Part shown: in pieces, positions 35,582-44,547 of the stretch
Position numbering within the stretch: position 1 is the first letter of the stretch
Layout of the letters: each line of letters starts with the position of its first letter
Assembly: GCF_003610535.1 (NCBI RefSeq)
Contig: NZ_RAPN01000001.1
Location: 979,320-1,043,319, forward strand
Reading direction: 5' to 3'
Source of the DNA: Mangrovibacterium diazotrophicum
GTDB taxonomy: Bacteria > Bacteroidota > Bacteroidia > Bacteroidales > Prolixibacteraceae
Length of the DNA: 64,000 nt
Translations under genes and position numbers: made by a program
Notes under the pieces: generated by a model
What the model was told of the DNA's origin: nothing
The model's input: only the letters and a program-made list of their open reading frames with translations
The model's database searches: none

Positions 35582-36205
35582 TCAAGGATTGAAGTGCCAC
35601 AATTCGGGCTCCTTTAAAATCTTTGAAACAAATGCGTTGGTGTTGTAAGTATTCAGATATCGAACAGCCCCTTTATAGTAACCACAAACATCGATACCCG
35701 AATCACCGGTACATTCGATCGTGAATTCGTAAATGTCATCGGAAATAGCAACGGTAACACGACCACTCACAATCAGGTCTCCCGCTTCTGAATCATCTTC
35801 GGCCGAATCCCAATTAATAACATATAAACCGAAGGCAAAAGTTCCTGTCGGGTAAGGTTCGTCCGGATAGAAATCGTAACGACCGGCCTCAAGGCTTAAA
35901 CCTGTATCTGAGAACATAAAAAACTGCAAAATATTTCCCTCCCCGCTCAAGGTCCAACCCTCAGATCCTAAGTCTTTATACACCAAACCACCGGAGTACA
36001 TGACCAAACTGTACAGGTAGCCATCGAAAAGGATACTTCCGTTAGCAGAGCCGCCATATTCGAGAACAGCAGCCTGTAGATTATACTCCGTGTCGCCAAC
36101 CATGAAATAATTGTGTACTTCAGGTTCGTCGTCGTCCGTGTCTTTACTGCAACTAGCCACAAAAAACAGGCATAGCAAGAGACACGTCTTGAACAATGTT
36201 TTCAT
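35582..36205 (-). CDS. Lipoprotein of unknown function
   Basis: 207 residues with a clear lipoprotein signal (MKTLFKTCLLLCLFFVASC) followed by an acidic spacer (SKDTDDDEPEVHN), as in many surface lipoproteins of Bacteroidota. The mature domain is beta-rich with several Gly/Tyr motifs and a Cys pair (IECTGDSGIDVCGYYKG). No family is recognised. Monocistronic on the minus strand. Confidence 0.75.
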   Translation of the reverse strand: MKTLFKTCLLLCLFFVASCSKDTDDDEPEVHNYFMVGDTEYNLQAAVLEYGGSANGSILFDGYLYSLVMYSGGLVYKDLGSEGWTLSGEGNILQFFMFSDTGLSLEAGRYDFYPDEPYPTGTFAFGLYVINWDSAEDDSEAGDLIVSGRVTVAISDDIYEFTIECTGDSGIDVCGYYKGAVRYLNTYNTNAFVSKILKEPELWHFNP

Positions 36206-36708
36206 CTTGTTTTCGGTAAAAAATTGAGTTCGCTGTTTTTCACACGCATCGATCGCGTTTACAGCCGGAGAATAGATTTGGGGCGAGGGGGATTTGATAA
36301 GATCCGGCGATCAGTCGAGCTTCGCGTATGATTCAAATCCGGCCGGGGGAAGCTGGTATTTACCGCATTTTGACGGAGAAGGGGCGCTCTTCTCAAGCAA
36401 CGGAAAGAGGGCTCTGAAAAGCCTGAGATATTGATCCAGCCGTGAGAACGACCAATCAAGTCTAGGTAAAATTTAAACAATGGAGAAAAGGCATTGCCAA
36501 ATGACACCATTGAGGTTAGAACATTGGTTTTCCTTCTCAATTACGACAAGAGAATAAGCAAAGTTTCAACGCTGATCTTGCTGCAATCCGCCCCATTGAT
36601 TTACATTTCTCCCCAACCTTAAACTTTCGTTACCGCGGGAAAAGGATTCCACTACATCCTTCCCTTTTCCTGCATTGAAAGATTACATTTGCGTCCAAAA
36701 TACATTTT
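36206..36708. other. 503-bp divergent intergenic region
   Basis: No gene is recognised between the lipoprotein (-) and M24 peptidase (+) genes. The only clear signal is a -7 box TACATTTG at 36684-36691, which would give the M24 gene a leader of about 10-12 nt. Confidence 0.5.
36684..36691 (+). promoter_or_regulatory. -7 box of the M24 peptidase gene
   Basis: TACATTTG matches TAnnTTTG perfectly and ends 17 bp before the start codon. No TTTG -33 box at the right distance was found. Confidence 0.5.
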
Positions 36709-37899
36709 ATGAGTGAAAAAACACCGGCCTCAGAGCTGAAGGCAAGAATGGCGTCGTTTTGCCGGTTGATGGATGAGCAAAATCCGGAATGGCAAATGGC
36801 CATGATTTTTAGCAAAGTAAACCTGTTGTATTTCACCGGTTCCATGTCGGAGGGAATGCTGGTTATTGAGCGCGATAACGGAGCAACTTACTGGGTGCGA
36901 CGCAGCTACGAACGAGCCCTGCACGAATCGGAGTTTGCATCCATCAAGCCAATGGGCAGCTACCGCGATGCAGCAGCCGATTACAACAACATACCAAAAG
37001 CCGTTTACCTGGAAACGGAGTTCGTTCCGTTGGCCATGTTTAAGCGGGTTCAAAAATATTTCCCTTTCGAGACGTTTAAACCACTCGATTTCCAGTTGTC
37101 GATGACCCGTGCCGTGAAGAGCGCCTGGGAGTTGAATTTCATGGAACAGGCTGGCAAAATTCACCAGCGGGTTTTGGAAGAAAAAGTACCTGCGCTGTTG
37201 CGTGAAGGTATGAGCGAAGCCGATTTGGCTGCCGAGCTTTACGAAGTGATGGTGAAAGAAGGGCACCACGGCACCGCCCGTTTTGCGATGTTGGATACAG
37301 ACATTGTAGTGGCTCAGCTGGGCTTTGGAACCAGCTCGCTGATCCCGACCAACTTTGATGGTCCCGGTGGAAACCGTGGCTTGAATGCAGCTGTTCCGAG
37401 TTTAGGAAACCGCGAACGCAAATTGAAAAAAGGAGATTTGGTGTTTGTAGATATGGGCTTGGGCGTGAACGGCTATCACTCCGACAAAACCATGACTTAT
37501 ATGTTTGGCGCTCCTCTTTCTGCGGAAGTGCAGGCCGTTCACCAGCAATGTGTGGACATTCAAAACCGGGTGGCTGCCATGTTGAAACCGGGAAACACGC
37601 CTGAATTTATCTATGAAACCATCATGGACAGCTTGACCGATGAATTCAAACAGAACTTCATGGGATTTGGCAACCGGCAAGTGAAATTCCTGGGGCACGG
37701 GATTGGCCTTACGGTGGACGAACTTCCGGTTTTAGCCAAAGGTTTTAAAATGCCTTTGCAGGAGAACATGGTGTTTGCTGTGGAGCCCAAAAAAGGGATT
37801 GAAGGCGTTGGGATGGTCGGTATTGAAAACAGTTTTTTGGTCACTCCAGATGGAGGCCGAAGCATTTCGGGCACCAGCCCGGGCTTGATTTTAGTTTAG
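36709..37899 (+). CDS. M24 family metallopeptidase (Xaa-Pro aminopeptidase-like)
   Basis: 396 residues. An N-terminal creatinase-like domain (residues ~1-135) is followed by the pita-bread catalytic domain. All five metal ligands can be placed: the Asp residues in FVDMGLGVNGYHSDKT, His in LGHGIGLTVDELP, Glu in FAVEPKKGI and Glu in VGIENSFLV. It cleaves N-terminal residues, probably before proline, in the cytoplasm; there is no signal peptide. A terminator follows at 37930. Confidence 0.92.
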   Translation: MSEKTPASELKARMASFCRLMDEQNPEWQMAMIFSKVNLLYFTGSMSEGMLVIERDNGATYWVRRSYERALHESEFASIKPMGSYRDAAADYNNIPKAVYLETEFVPLAMFKRVQKYFPFETFKPLDFQLSMTRAVKSAWELNFMEQAGKIHQRVLEEKVPALLREGMSEADLAAELYEVMVKEGHHGTARFAMLDTDIVVAQLGFGTSSLIPTNFDGPGGNRGLNAAVPSLGNRERKLKKGDLVFVDMGLGVNGYHSDKTMTYMFGAPLSAEVQAVHQQCVDIQNRVAAMLKPGNTPEFIYETIMDSLTDEFKQNFMGFGNRQVKFLGHGIGLTVDELPVLAKGFKMPLQENMVFAVEPKKGIEGVGMVGIENSFLVTPDGGRSISGTSPGLILV

Positions 37900-37929
37900 T
37901 CGTTTATTCGAACAAGCAGATAAGAATCC

Positions 37930-37962
37930 AAAAGCAGGGCAATGAATTTTGTCCTGCTTTTT
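37930..37962 (+). terminator. Terminator after the M24 peptidase gene
   Basis: AAAAGCAGG (37930-37938) pairs with CCTGCTTTT (37953-37961), extended by an inner CAA/TTG pair, with a T run within the 3' arm. It ends 16 bp before the first GNAT gene. Confidence 0.8.
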
Positions 37963-37977
37963 CGTTTACTTTAATGC

Positions 37978-38520
37978 ATGAAACCAATCAAGCTTGAAAC
38001 TGAGCGAACCCGGCTTCGGGAACTAACTTCTGACGATGCTGATGATTTTTATGCCTTAAATCTCAACCCTGAAGTTATCCGTTACACCGGTGATCAGCCG
38101 TTTTCAAATCCGGAAGAAGCCCGAAAATTTCTACTGGCTTACGACCAATATCAGAAGCACGGTACCGGGCGCCTGGCTGTGATCGAAAAAGAAAGTCAAC
38201 GGTTTATTGGTTGGTGCGGGTTGAAGTACACGCCCGAGTTACAGGAATTTGATCTTGGGTTTCGATTTTTCCGGCAATACTGGAACCGTGGCTTTGCCAC
38301 CGAAACAGCGATGGCTTGCCTGGATTTTGGCTTTAACCAGCTGAATCTTGACGCGATTGTTGGACGCGCCATGCATGCAAATCAAGCGTCGATTCGGGTC
38401 TTGCAAAAAATCGGGATGAGCTTCGTAAAAGAGGCCGAATTTGAACTCCATCCCGGTGTTCTGTACCAAATAACCCGGGACGAATATCTAAAACAAATGG
38501 CTAATGAAAAGCAATCTTGA
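37978..38520 (+). CDS. GNAT N-acetyltransferase, RimJ/RimL-like
   Basis: 180 residues. The start KLETERTRLRELTSDDADDF is typical of the RimJ/RimL branch. The acetyl-CoA region is ELQEFDLGFRFFRQYWNRGFATE with the Q/RxxGxG/A variant WNRGFATE, followed by NLDAIVGRAMHANQASIRVLQKIGM. It transfers an acetyl group to an amine; the acceptor is unknown. It overlaps the next GNAT gene by 17 bp, so the two are translationally coupled. Confidence 0.9.
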   Translation: MKPIKLETERTRLRELTSDDADDFYALNLNPEVIRYTGDQPFSNPEEARKFLLAYDQYQKHGTGRLAVIEKESQRFIGWCGLKYTPELQEFDLGFRFFRQYWNRGFATETAMACLDFGFNQLNLDAIVGRAMHANQASIRVLQKIGMSFVKEAEFELHPGVLYQITRDEYLKQMANEKQS

Positions 38521-39031
38521 AATAACGATACGGAACGCAAAACCGGAGGAGTTCCCCGCTATCGGCCGACTCATGGTCGATGTTTATTCACAGTTGGATG
38601 GATTTCCGAAAGAAAGCGAGCAACCGGATTATTACAAACTACTGTTGAATGTCGGCGCTCTGACACAAAAACCGTGTACGGAAATCCTGGTAGCGGTTGA
38701 TGAAAAAATGCAGCTACTCGGGGCAGTTGTATACTTCAGCGACATGCAGTACTACGGATCGGGAGGAACAGCAACAGCCGAGAAAAACGCAGCAGGATTC
38801 CGTTTGCTGACGGTTGCCCCATGGGCTCAAAAACAAGGAATTGGCAAGCAACTAACACTGGCCTGTATTGAAAGAGCCCGCGAACGAAAGCTGCAGCAGG
38901 TGATTATCCACACCACGCAAGCGATGTTGCCAGCATGGAAAATGTATGAGAAACTAGGCTTTAAACGGTCAGAGGATTTGGACTTTTTACAACAAGAGTT
39001 GCCAGTTTTTGGGTTTCGGTTGAAACTCTGA
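38504..39031 (+). CDS. GNAT N-acetyltransferase
   Basis: 175 residues. The acetyl-CoA site is in FRLLTVAPWAQKQGIGKQL (QKQGIGKQL matches Q/RxxGxG/A), followed by ARERKLQQVIIHTTQAMLPAWKMYEKLGF. It begins inside the end of the preceding acetyltransferase gene (17-bp overlap). The two proteins belong to different GNAT branches, so this is not a tandem duplication. The acceptor is unknown. Confidence 0.9.
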   Translation: MKSNLEITIRNAKPEEFPAIGRLMVDVYSQLDGFPKESEQPDYYKLLLNVGALTQKPCTEILVAVDEKMQLLGAVVYFSDMQYYGSGGTATAEKNAAGFRLLTVAPWAQKQGIGKQLTLACIERARERKLQQVIIHTTQAMLPAWKMYEKLGFKRSEDLDFLQQELPVFGFRLKL

Positions 39032-39041
39032 GCAGTAATAC

Positions 39042-40118
39042 TCAAGCGCCAAAGAGCAACTGGTACTCGTGTTCGAAGTTGGGTGTAAAAACGCCCTTTC
39101 CCAGATTTTGTGCAATTTGTTTACGGGTCCAGAACCGGCCCTCTTCCACTTCGTCCGAGTGCAGATGAATGCCCTGAAAATCATTTGTGGTAAACACATA
39201 CACCAACTCGCGTTCCACTTCACTCTCCCAGACGTAGCTTTTCAGAAGCTTTGCCGAAAACTGCTTTAAGCCGATTTCTTCCCAGGCTTCCCGCTTTAAC
39301 GAAGTCTCCAGATCTTCGCCAAACGCGATATGACCACCAACTGCCGTGTCCCATTTTCCGGGCTGAATGAGTTTATTCATTGGTCGTTTTTGCAGGTAGA
39401 TGCCTCCGGTTTTGTTGAACACATGCAGATGAACCACAGGATGCAACACTTTCGATCCGTTGTGGCATACCGATCGCGGAACCCGGCCCAGCACTTTACC
39501 CGACTCGTCCACAGCAGGCAGCTGCTCTTCTTCCGAAAGTTGCTGCACTTGTTTCTTCTGTTGCCGCTTTTGTTTCATAAACGTAATCAGGAAAACAACA
39601 CCAAATAGAATGTAAAACAAGCCTCCCGAGATGAATGCCCAGGCTGCGTCGGAAAGATAAAAAGTGGCATAGAACACCAAGGCTGTGTGCGCCAGAAAAA
39701 TCCAAAACATCAGTTTCAGGCTAGCGCGCATTTGCTGCATTTGACTGTCGTCAACCTGCATGTTTCGCATATAGCGCTGACTCATGAGCGCTACGATGTT
39801 GACTTTCGAGTAGGCTGAAAAAGCCAGTACAGCGCATAAAATCAGCTGCACCAAACCTGGCTTCAGTTTGAAAAATATCTCGTTATGCAGAATCAGCGAC
39901 ACGCCACCAAGCGCGAGCAGCAGCAGGGTGTCGAAAAGTACAAAACGCTCAAAGCGCTTCTCCTTTACCCAAACCCAAGCCAACTCTCCCACTCCGATCA
40001 CCAAAGCTGCAATCAGTCCGGCCTGCGTTCCCCAAATCTCATCAATCAGGATAAAAGCAAACAAAGGGATAAACCCCGGAAGCAGCTGCTTGAACAGTTT
40101 TAGTTGTTGCTGATTCAT
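39042..40118 (-). CDS. Fusion of a YciB/IspZ-like membrane domain and a Nudix hydrolase
   Basis: 358 residues. Residues 1-~185 contain about six transmembrane segments (GFIPLFAFILIDEIWG, AGLIAALVIGVGELAWVWV, FVLFDTLLLLALGGVSLIL and others) laid out like the septation protein YciB/IspZ. After a Lys/Gln-rich linker, residues ~215-358 are a Nudix domain with the full box GGHIAFGEDLETSLKREAWEEIGL (key G, E, REAWEE, G). The Nudix part resembles the isopentenyl-diphosphate isomerase-like branch (HVFNKTGGIYLQKRP). It is the last gene of a minus-strand operon, 9 bp after the FKBP gene. The membrane assignment is by pattern, not search. Confidence 0.8.
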   Translation of the reverse strand: MNQQQLKLFKQLLPGFIPLFAFILIDEIWGTQAGLIAALVIGVGELAWVWVKEKRFERFVLFDTLLLLALGGVSLILHNEIFFKLKPGLVQLILCAVLAFSAYSKVNIVALMSQRYMRNMQVDDSQMQQMRASLKLMFWIFLAHTALVFYATFYLSDAAWAFISGGLFYILFGVVFLITFMKQKRQQKKQVQQLSEEEQLPAVDESGKVLGRVPRSVCHNGSKVLHPVVHLHVFNKTGGIYLQKRPMNKLIQPGKWDTAVGGHIAFGEDLETSLKREAWEEIGLKQFSAKLLKSYVWESEVERELVYVFTTNDFQGIHLHSDEVEEGRFWTRKQIAQNLGKGVFTPNFEHEYQLLFGA

Positions 40119-40127
40119 TAGTGCTTA

Positions 40128-40640
40128 CTATTCCGTGTAAATCGCGTCTAATTCCAGGTCGAACACCAAAGTTGTGTAAGCAGGTATGCCGTAAGTTCCG
40201 GTTGATCCGTAAGCCAAGGACGACGGGATAATGAAGGTTCCGCTTCCGCCTTCTCTGAGATGATTGATGGCATCCTGAAAACCAGGAATGACACTGACCT
40301 CGCCATTCACATAGTGCCACAAGCCATCATCGCTGTAGGCTGATGAATCGAAAATGTAGCCACTCGTAAAATAACCGGTGTAAGCCACTCCGATCGAATC
40401 GCCTGTCTGCGGATAGGCTCCCTCACCAATCTCGTCCATCACGTAATAAACGCCTAACTCTGTAGTGTCCAAATCATATCCGTTCTCGATAATGGAAGTC
40501 AATAAAGCGTCGAGCTGCTCCAGTTCCGATTCCTCTGTGTACTCAACCTCATCCGAATCGTCGTCGCCGACACAAGAGGCCATGGCCATTACCAGCAACG
40601 ACAAAGCCGCTACCTTCCAATACATTTTTAGTAGTTTCAT
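40128..40640 (-). CDS. FKBP-type peptidyl-prolyl cis-trans isomerase, lipoprotein
   Basis: 170 residues with lipoprotein signal ending in AMASC and an acidic spacer. The FKBP domain covers residues ~65-168: GDSIGVAYTGYFTSGYIFDSS, VIPGFQDAINHLREGGSGTFIIPSSLAYGS and LVFDLELDAIY. It catalyses proline isomerisation in the periplasm and assists folding. In Bacteroidota, FKBP lipoproteins beside a DHH phosphoesterase gene recall GldI of the gliding group, but that function is not demonstrated here. It lies 12 bp after the DHH gene in the same operon. Confidence 0.92.
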   Translation of the reverse strand: MKLLKMYWKVAALSLLVMAMASCVGDDDSDEVEYTEESELEQLDALLTSIIENGYDLDTTELGVYYVMDEIGEGAYPQTGDSIGVAYTGYFTSGYIFDSSAYSDDGLWHYVNGEVSVIPGFQDAINHLREGGSGTFIIPSSLAYGSTGTYGIPAYTTLVFDLELDAIYTE

Positions 40641-40652
40641 TCAGATTATTAT

Positions 40653-41690
40653 TTAGTCCTGTTTGGTTCGTTTCAGCTCTTCAGCGTATTCGGGCAACAA
40701 CTTCCGGAACCGTTCAACGGTTGCCTCCAGCGTGTCGAACACTTCGCCTCCTGCTGCATTCCGGTGTCCGCCACCGCCAAAATGGGCCGTCGCAAATTCG
40801 TTGACTGCAAATTCACCTTTCGAGCGGAATGACGCTTTAATCTGGTCGTCATTCTCGGTAAAGAAAGCGCTAAAATGAATGCCTTTTATCGATAACGGCA
40901 TGTTGACAAAACCTTCGTTGTCGCCTTTTTGGTAATGAAATTTCGCCTTGGTTTCTTTCGAGAGGTACATCACTGCCGCATGATATTCCGGGAAAACTTC
41001 CATGCATTCGCTCAAACAGTATCCCATCAGGCGCATCCGATCAACCGAGTAATTGTCGAACACGCGCCCATGAATATCTTCCGGGTTGACACCGAAAGCC
41101 AGCAATTCACTCACCGTATTGAACGTTTGCGGGTCGGACACATTGTAATCGAAAGAACCAGTGTCGGTCATGATCCCGCAGAACAGGCATTCTGCCCCAT
41201 CCAAATCGATGTATTGCTCGTATCCCATTGCTTTCGTAACGTGGAAAACCAGCTCGGCAGTTGACGAATAATCGGGATGCGAAAATTCAAGATCAGCAAA
41301 GCCCTGCGGGTATGGATGATGGTCGATCATCACTTTTTTACCGCTCCAGTTTTCAATCAGTTCCTTCAATTCGCCGATCCGCGAAAGGTGATTAAAGTCC
41401 AGGCAAATCAGCATGCTTGCTTCGTTCAGAATCTTCGCAGCTTTCTCTCGTGCATTCACATAAACCAGCAACTCGTCAGAGCCTTTCATCCATTTCAGGA
41501 ACTCGGGGAAGTGGTTTGGCGAAATCACTGTAACTTGCTTTCCGGCGTTCTTCAGAATAGATGCCAGCCCCAGCACAGAGCCAATGGCGTCGCCGTCGGG
41601 ATTAATGTGCGGAACAATGACAATAGTACCTTCGAGCTGTTCGATTTCAGCCCGCAATCGTTTAATATCTTCTATATTAAATGGTTTCAA
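40653..41690 (-). CDS. nrnA: DHH/DHHA1 phosphoesterase (NrnA-like)
   Basis: 345 residues. The DHH metal motifs are HINPDGDAIGSVLG, LDFNH and DHHPYPQGF; the DHHA1 substrate motif is FGGGGHRNAAGG near the C-terminus. NrnA proteins degrade short oligoribonucleotides and often hydrolyse pAp; some homologues act on cyclic dinucleotide products. It is the first gene of the operon with the FKBP and membrane-Nudix genes. A -7 box lies 23-30 bp upstream. Confidence 0.92.
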   Translation of the reverse strand: MKPFNIEDIKRLRAEIEQLEGTIVIVPHINPDGDAIGSVLGLASILKNAGKQVTVISPNHFPEFLKWMKGSDELLVYVNAREKAAKILNEASMLICLDFNHLSRIGELKELIENWSGKKVMIDHHPYPQGFADLEFSHPDYSSTAELVFHVTKAMGYEQYIDLDGAECLFCGIMTDTGSFDYNVSDPQTFNTVSELLAFGVNPEDIHGRVFDNYSVDRMRLMGYCLSECMEVFPEYHAAVMYLSKETKAKFHYQKGDNEGFVNMPLSIKGIHFSAFFTENDDQIKASFRSKGEFAVNEFATAHFGGGGHRNAAGGEVFDTLEATVERFRKLLPEYAEELKRTKQD

Positions 41691-41712
41691 AATGTTAAAT
41701 TTTAAGGGTGCA

Positions 41713-41720
41713 CAAAGATA
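41713..41720 (-). promoter_or_regulatory. -7 box of the nrnA-FKBP-Nudix operon
   Basis: On the minus strand the sequence reads TATCTTTG, a perfect TAnnTTTG box, ending 22 bp before the nrnA start codon. No -33 TTTG was found at the usual spacing. Confidence 0.55.
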
Positions 41721-41805
41721 AAAATAATGAAAGCCCGACGGAATTCAATTGATTTATTTTTAAATTTAATGAATTCTCCTTTTGTAAAACTAACAAGTAA
41801 AATTT

Positions 41806-42225
41806 ATGCCAGGTAAAGTAACATTCACTATTATCAAACCAGGCGCTGTTGAACGCAACCTAACAGGCCCCATTCTCGCAAAAATGAACGAAGCCGGATT
41901 TGTGATTAAAGCTTTGAAATATACAAAACTGAAAAAAGAACAGGCCTGTGAGTTCTACCAGGAACACGAGGGAAAGCCGTTTTACGATTACCTCACTGAT
42001 TTTATGAGCCGGGGGCCAATTGTTGTCGTGATTCTTGAAAAAGAAAATGCCGTAGCTGATTTCAGAAAATTGATCGGTTCAACTGACCCCGCAGAAGCAG
42101 AAGAAGGAACTATTCGAAAATTGTATGCTCAAGACAAAAGGGAAAATGCGGTTCATGGTTCCGACAGTGACGCGAGCGCCATTCGCGAGAGCGATTTCTT
42201 TTTCTCCCGGGTCGAGCGCTTTTAA
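41806..42225 (+). CDS. ndk: Nucleoside diphosphate kinase
   Basis: 139 residues, the normal length. FTIIKPGAVERNLTGPIL at the start and the active-site NAVHGSDS with the phosphorylated His at residue 117 identify it. It equilibrates nucleoside triphosphates using ATP. It is divergent from nrnA and convergent with the DUF721/recF pair, with no intergenic DNA between its stop and the DUF721 stop codon. Confidence 0.97.
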   Translation: MPGKVTFTIIKPGAVERNLTGPILAKMNEAGFVIKALKYTKLKKEQACEFYQEHEGKPFYDYLTDFMSRGPIVVVILEKENAVADFRKLIGSTDPAEAEEGTIRKLYAQDKRENAVHGSDSDASAIRESDFFFSRVERF

Positions 42226-42516
42226 TCAACGAAAAATAATATCCCGAATAACTTCAGCACCTGCATGTTCGTTCAGGTGCTTTTTTATTTGTTCCCGCAT
42301 CATCACCAACTCATTCCGCAGAATCGGCGAGCTCAGTTTAACAAACAAGGTACCGTTGCTGACACGCAAATCTTCGGTATACGAAGCCACGGTTTTCCCC
42401 ATGATCGCCTCCCACGATTGCACAATATCCAACTCCGACAGTTTGGGTTGAAGGTTATTTTGATTGATATATTGGCGTAAAACTTCGCTCAGTTTTTCGG
42501 TATTACTTTTTCTCAT
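42226..42516 (-). CDS. DUF721 (DciA-like) protein
   Basis: 96 residues. The pattern LSEVLRQYINQNNLQPKLSELDIVQSWEAIMGKTVA and LFVKLSSPILRNELVMMREQI is the DUF721 family. Some members (DciA) load the replicative helicase, and Bacteroidota members are short like this one. It overlaps the 3' end of recF by 14 bp, so recF and this gene form a coupled pair, a common arrangement for replication genes. Confidence 0.9.
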   Translation of the reverse strand: MRKSNTEKLSEVLRQYINQNNLQPKLSELDIVQSWEAIMGKTVASYTEDLRVSNGTLFVKLSSPILRNELVMMREQIKKHLNEHAGAEVIRDIIFR

Positions 42517-43621
42517 CGGTTACATCGTTTACGGTTCCGTCAACTACTCTGAAAATCTTGGCATCAGCCTGCACCTCCCGAATAATCTGATCCAGGTGCT
42601 CACGGTTAGTGTCGGTAATAAAAATCTGTCCAAAATGATCGTCAGCAACCAATTTCACAATCTGCTCCACCCGGCTTTTGTCGAGCTTGTCGAAAATATC
42701 GTCGAGCAGCAAAATCGGTGTCATTCCGGCCATCTTTTTAATAAAGTCGAATTGAGCCAGTTTCATGGCCACCAGGTAGGTCTTCTTTTGTCCTTGCGAA
42801 CCGAGCTTTTTGATTGGATAATCGCCCAATTTGAACAGAATATCATCCTTGTGGATGCCGACTGTTGTGTATTGAATAGCCCGGTCGCGATCACGATATT
42901 CTTTTAGTTGCTGCTCAAAATCGCCCTCGTACAACTGCGACTCGTGCTCCATCCCAATGATCTCCTTCCCTGACGAAATAAGCTCGTAATATTGTTGAAA
43001 AATGGGTTGCAACTGCGCAATGTATTCCACGCGCTTGGTATGTATTTGCTGGCCATAGAGAACCAGCTGGTCATCCCAAATCTCCAAGCTTTCGGCGCTG
43101 TAAAAACGCTCCGATGCGAACTGTTTCAACAGCTTATTGCGCTGCAGCAACGCCCGGTTGTAACGAATCAGTGCTTCGAGGTAATTATGATCGTACTGCG
43201 AAATCAAAGCATCCAAAAACTTGCGACGTTCTTCGCTCCCACCGGTAATCAAGTCACTGTCAGAGGGAGTGATGATAATCAACGGCAACAGACCAATGTG
43301 TTCGGCCAGCTTTCGGTATTCTTTTTTGTTTCGTTTGAAATTCTTTTTCTGTCCCCGTTTCAGCCCGCAGTGAATCAATTCCTCCTGATCCAGTCGCTGA
43401 TATCTCCCCTGAATGACGAAAAACTCTTCTTCGTGACGGATATTCATTCCATCAACCGAGTTCAAAAAGCTTTTGCAAAACGACAGGTAATAAATCGCAT
43501 CCATCAGGTTGGTTTTACCGGCACCATTGTTACCGATAAAGCAATTCAGATCTGCAGAAAACTGTAATTCAGCTTCTTCAATATTTTTAAAATTTAAGAG
43601 CGATAAACTTTCGAGGTACAT
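42503..43621 (-). CDS. recF: DNA replication and repair protein RecF
   Basis: 372 residues. The Walker A motif G30-N-N-G-A-G-K-T37 sits in the SMC-like N-terminus (SLSLLNFKNIEEAELQF). The signature GSQGQKKTYLVAMKLAQ and Walker B PILLLDDIFDKLD are present. RecF binds gapped DNA and helps load RecA. It overlaps the DUF721 gene downstream and is divergent from the TPR protein gene at 43804. Confidence 0.95.
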   Translation of the reverse strand: MYLESLSLLNFKNIEEAELQFSADLNCFIGNNGAGKTNLMDAIYYLSFCKSFLNSVDGMNIRHEEEFFVIQGRYQRLDQEELIHCGLKRGQKKNFKRNKKEYRKLAEHIGLLPLIIITPSDSDLITGGSEERRKFLDALISQYDHNYLEALIRYNRALLQRNKLLKQFASERFYSAESLEIWDDQLVLYGQQIHTKRVEYIAQLQPIFQQYYELISSGKEIIGMEHESQLYEGDFEQQLKEYRDRDRAIQYTTVGIHKDDILFKLGDYPIKKLGSQGQKKTYLVAMKLAQFDFIKKMAGMTPILLLDDIFDKLDKSRVEQIVKLVADDHFGQIFITDTNREHLDQIIREVQADAKIFRVVDGTVNDVTDEKK

Positions 43622-43762
43622 GAATCAGTTATTTGCCAAGCAAAACTAATAAAATAAAAACGGATCGCTTCGGCCTTTGATAATTGCTGGAGATAATAAC
43701 AGCAATGTGTTGATTAATATTAAATTTTATAAAACATTTCTGGCCCTTGTTTACCAAAAAAG

Positions 43763-43772
43763 TATATTTTTG
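43763..43772 (+). promoter_or_regulatory. Probable -7 region of the TPR membrane protein gene
   Basis: TATATTTTTG resembles TAnnTTTG with two extra bases and lies about 30 bp before the start codon at 43804. A TTG at 43747 is too close to serve as a standard -33 box. Confidence 0.35.
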
Positions 43773-43803
43773 CGTCACAATTTTAGAATAATCTCACTTA
43801 AAA

Positions 43804-44493
43804 ATGGCAAAGAATAAAGATCACAAACAGGACGATAACCTGATGGAAGTGGAAAACGCTTTAACCAAATCGGAGCAGTTTATTGAAGACAATCAGAAGA
43901 TTTTGAGCATCGTAATTGGTGCAGCGGTTGTACTGGTAGCTGTTTACCTGGGTTATACCAAATTATATATTCAACCGAAAGAAAAAGCCGCTCAGGAAGA
44001 AATGTTCTTTGCAGAGCAGTATTTCGAAAAAGATTCATTCAACCTGGCAATCAACGGTGACGGTACAAACCCGGGCTTCCTGGACATCATCGACGATTAC
44101 AGCGCAACTCCTGCCGGCAACCTGGCTAACTACTATGTTGGTATTTCTTATTTGCACATGGGTCAGTACGAAGATGCATTGGATTATCTGAACGATTTCA
44201 GCACCGACGATTTAGTTTTGGCTCCGGTATTGGAAGGTGCCAAAGGCGATTGCTATGCTGAGTTGAACGAAAACGACAAAGCAATCAGCGCTTACAAAAA
44301 AGCTTATTCTACAAAAAATGACTTCACAACACCGATTTACCTGATGAAAGCAGCCCAGCTGATGGAAACTCAAGGTGAATTGAACGACGCGTTGGAAGCT
44401 TACACGCAGATTAAGAAAGACTATCCTACTTCAACTGAAGCACGTACAATCGACAAGTACATTGCACGGGTTGAGATGGCGATGAAAAAATAA
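43804..44493 (+). CDS. Membrane-anchored TPR protein (YfgM-like)
   Basis: 229 residues. One transmembrane helix (ILSIVIGAAVVLVAVYLGYT, residues ~37-57) follows a charged cytoplasmic N-terminus. The periplasmic part has TPR-like repeats (LANYYVGISYLHMGQYEDALDYL, KGDCYAELNENDKAISAYKKA, AAQLMETQGELNDALEAYTQI). The layout resembles YfgM/BamD-like periplasmic helpers. Its function is a guess. A terminator that also holds the ribH promoter follows. Confidence 0.8.
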   Translation: MAKNKDHKQDDNLMEVENALTKSEQFIEDNQKILSIVIGAAVVLVAVYLGYTKLYIQPKEKAAQEEMFFAEQYFEKDSFNLAINGDGTNPGFLDIIDDYSATPAGNLANYYVGISYLHMGQYEDALDYLNDFSTDDLVLAPVLEGAKGDCYAELNENDKAISAYKKAYSTKNDFTTPIYLMKAAQLMETQGELNDALEAYTQIKKDYPTSTEARTIDKYIARVEMAMKK

Positions 44494-44515
44494 GTTGATC
44501 TAAAAACACAGATAT

Positions 44516-44547
44516 AAATCCCCTCAACGTAGGGGATTTTTTATTTT
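44516..44547 (+). terminator. Terminator after the TPR gene
   Basis: AAATCCCCT (44516-44524) pairs with AGGGGATTT (44531-44539) around CAACGT, followed by TTTATTTTT. Its T tract contains the -7 box of ribH. Confidence 0.85.
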
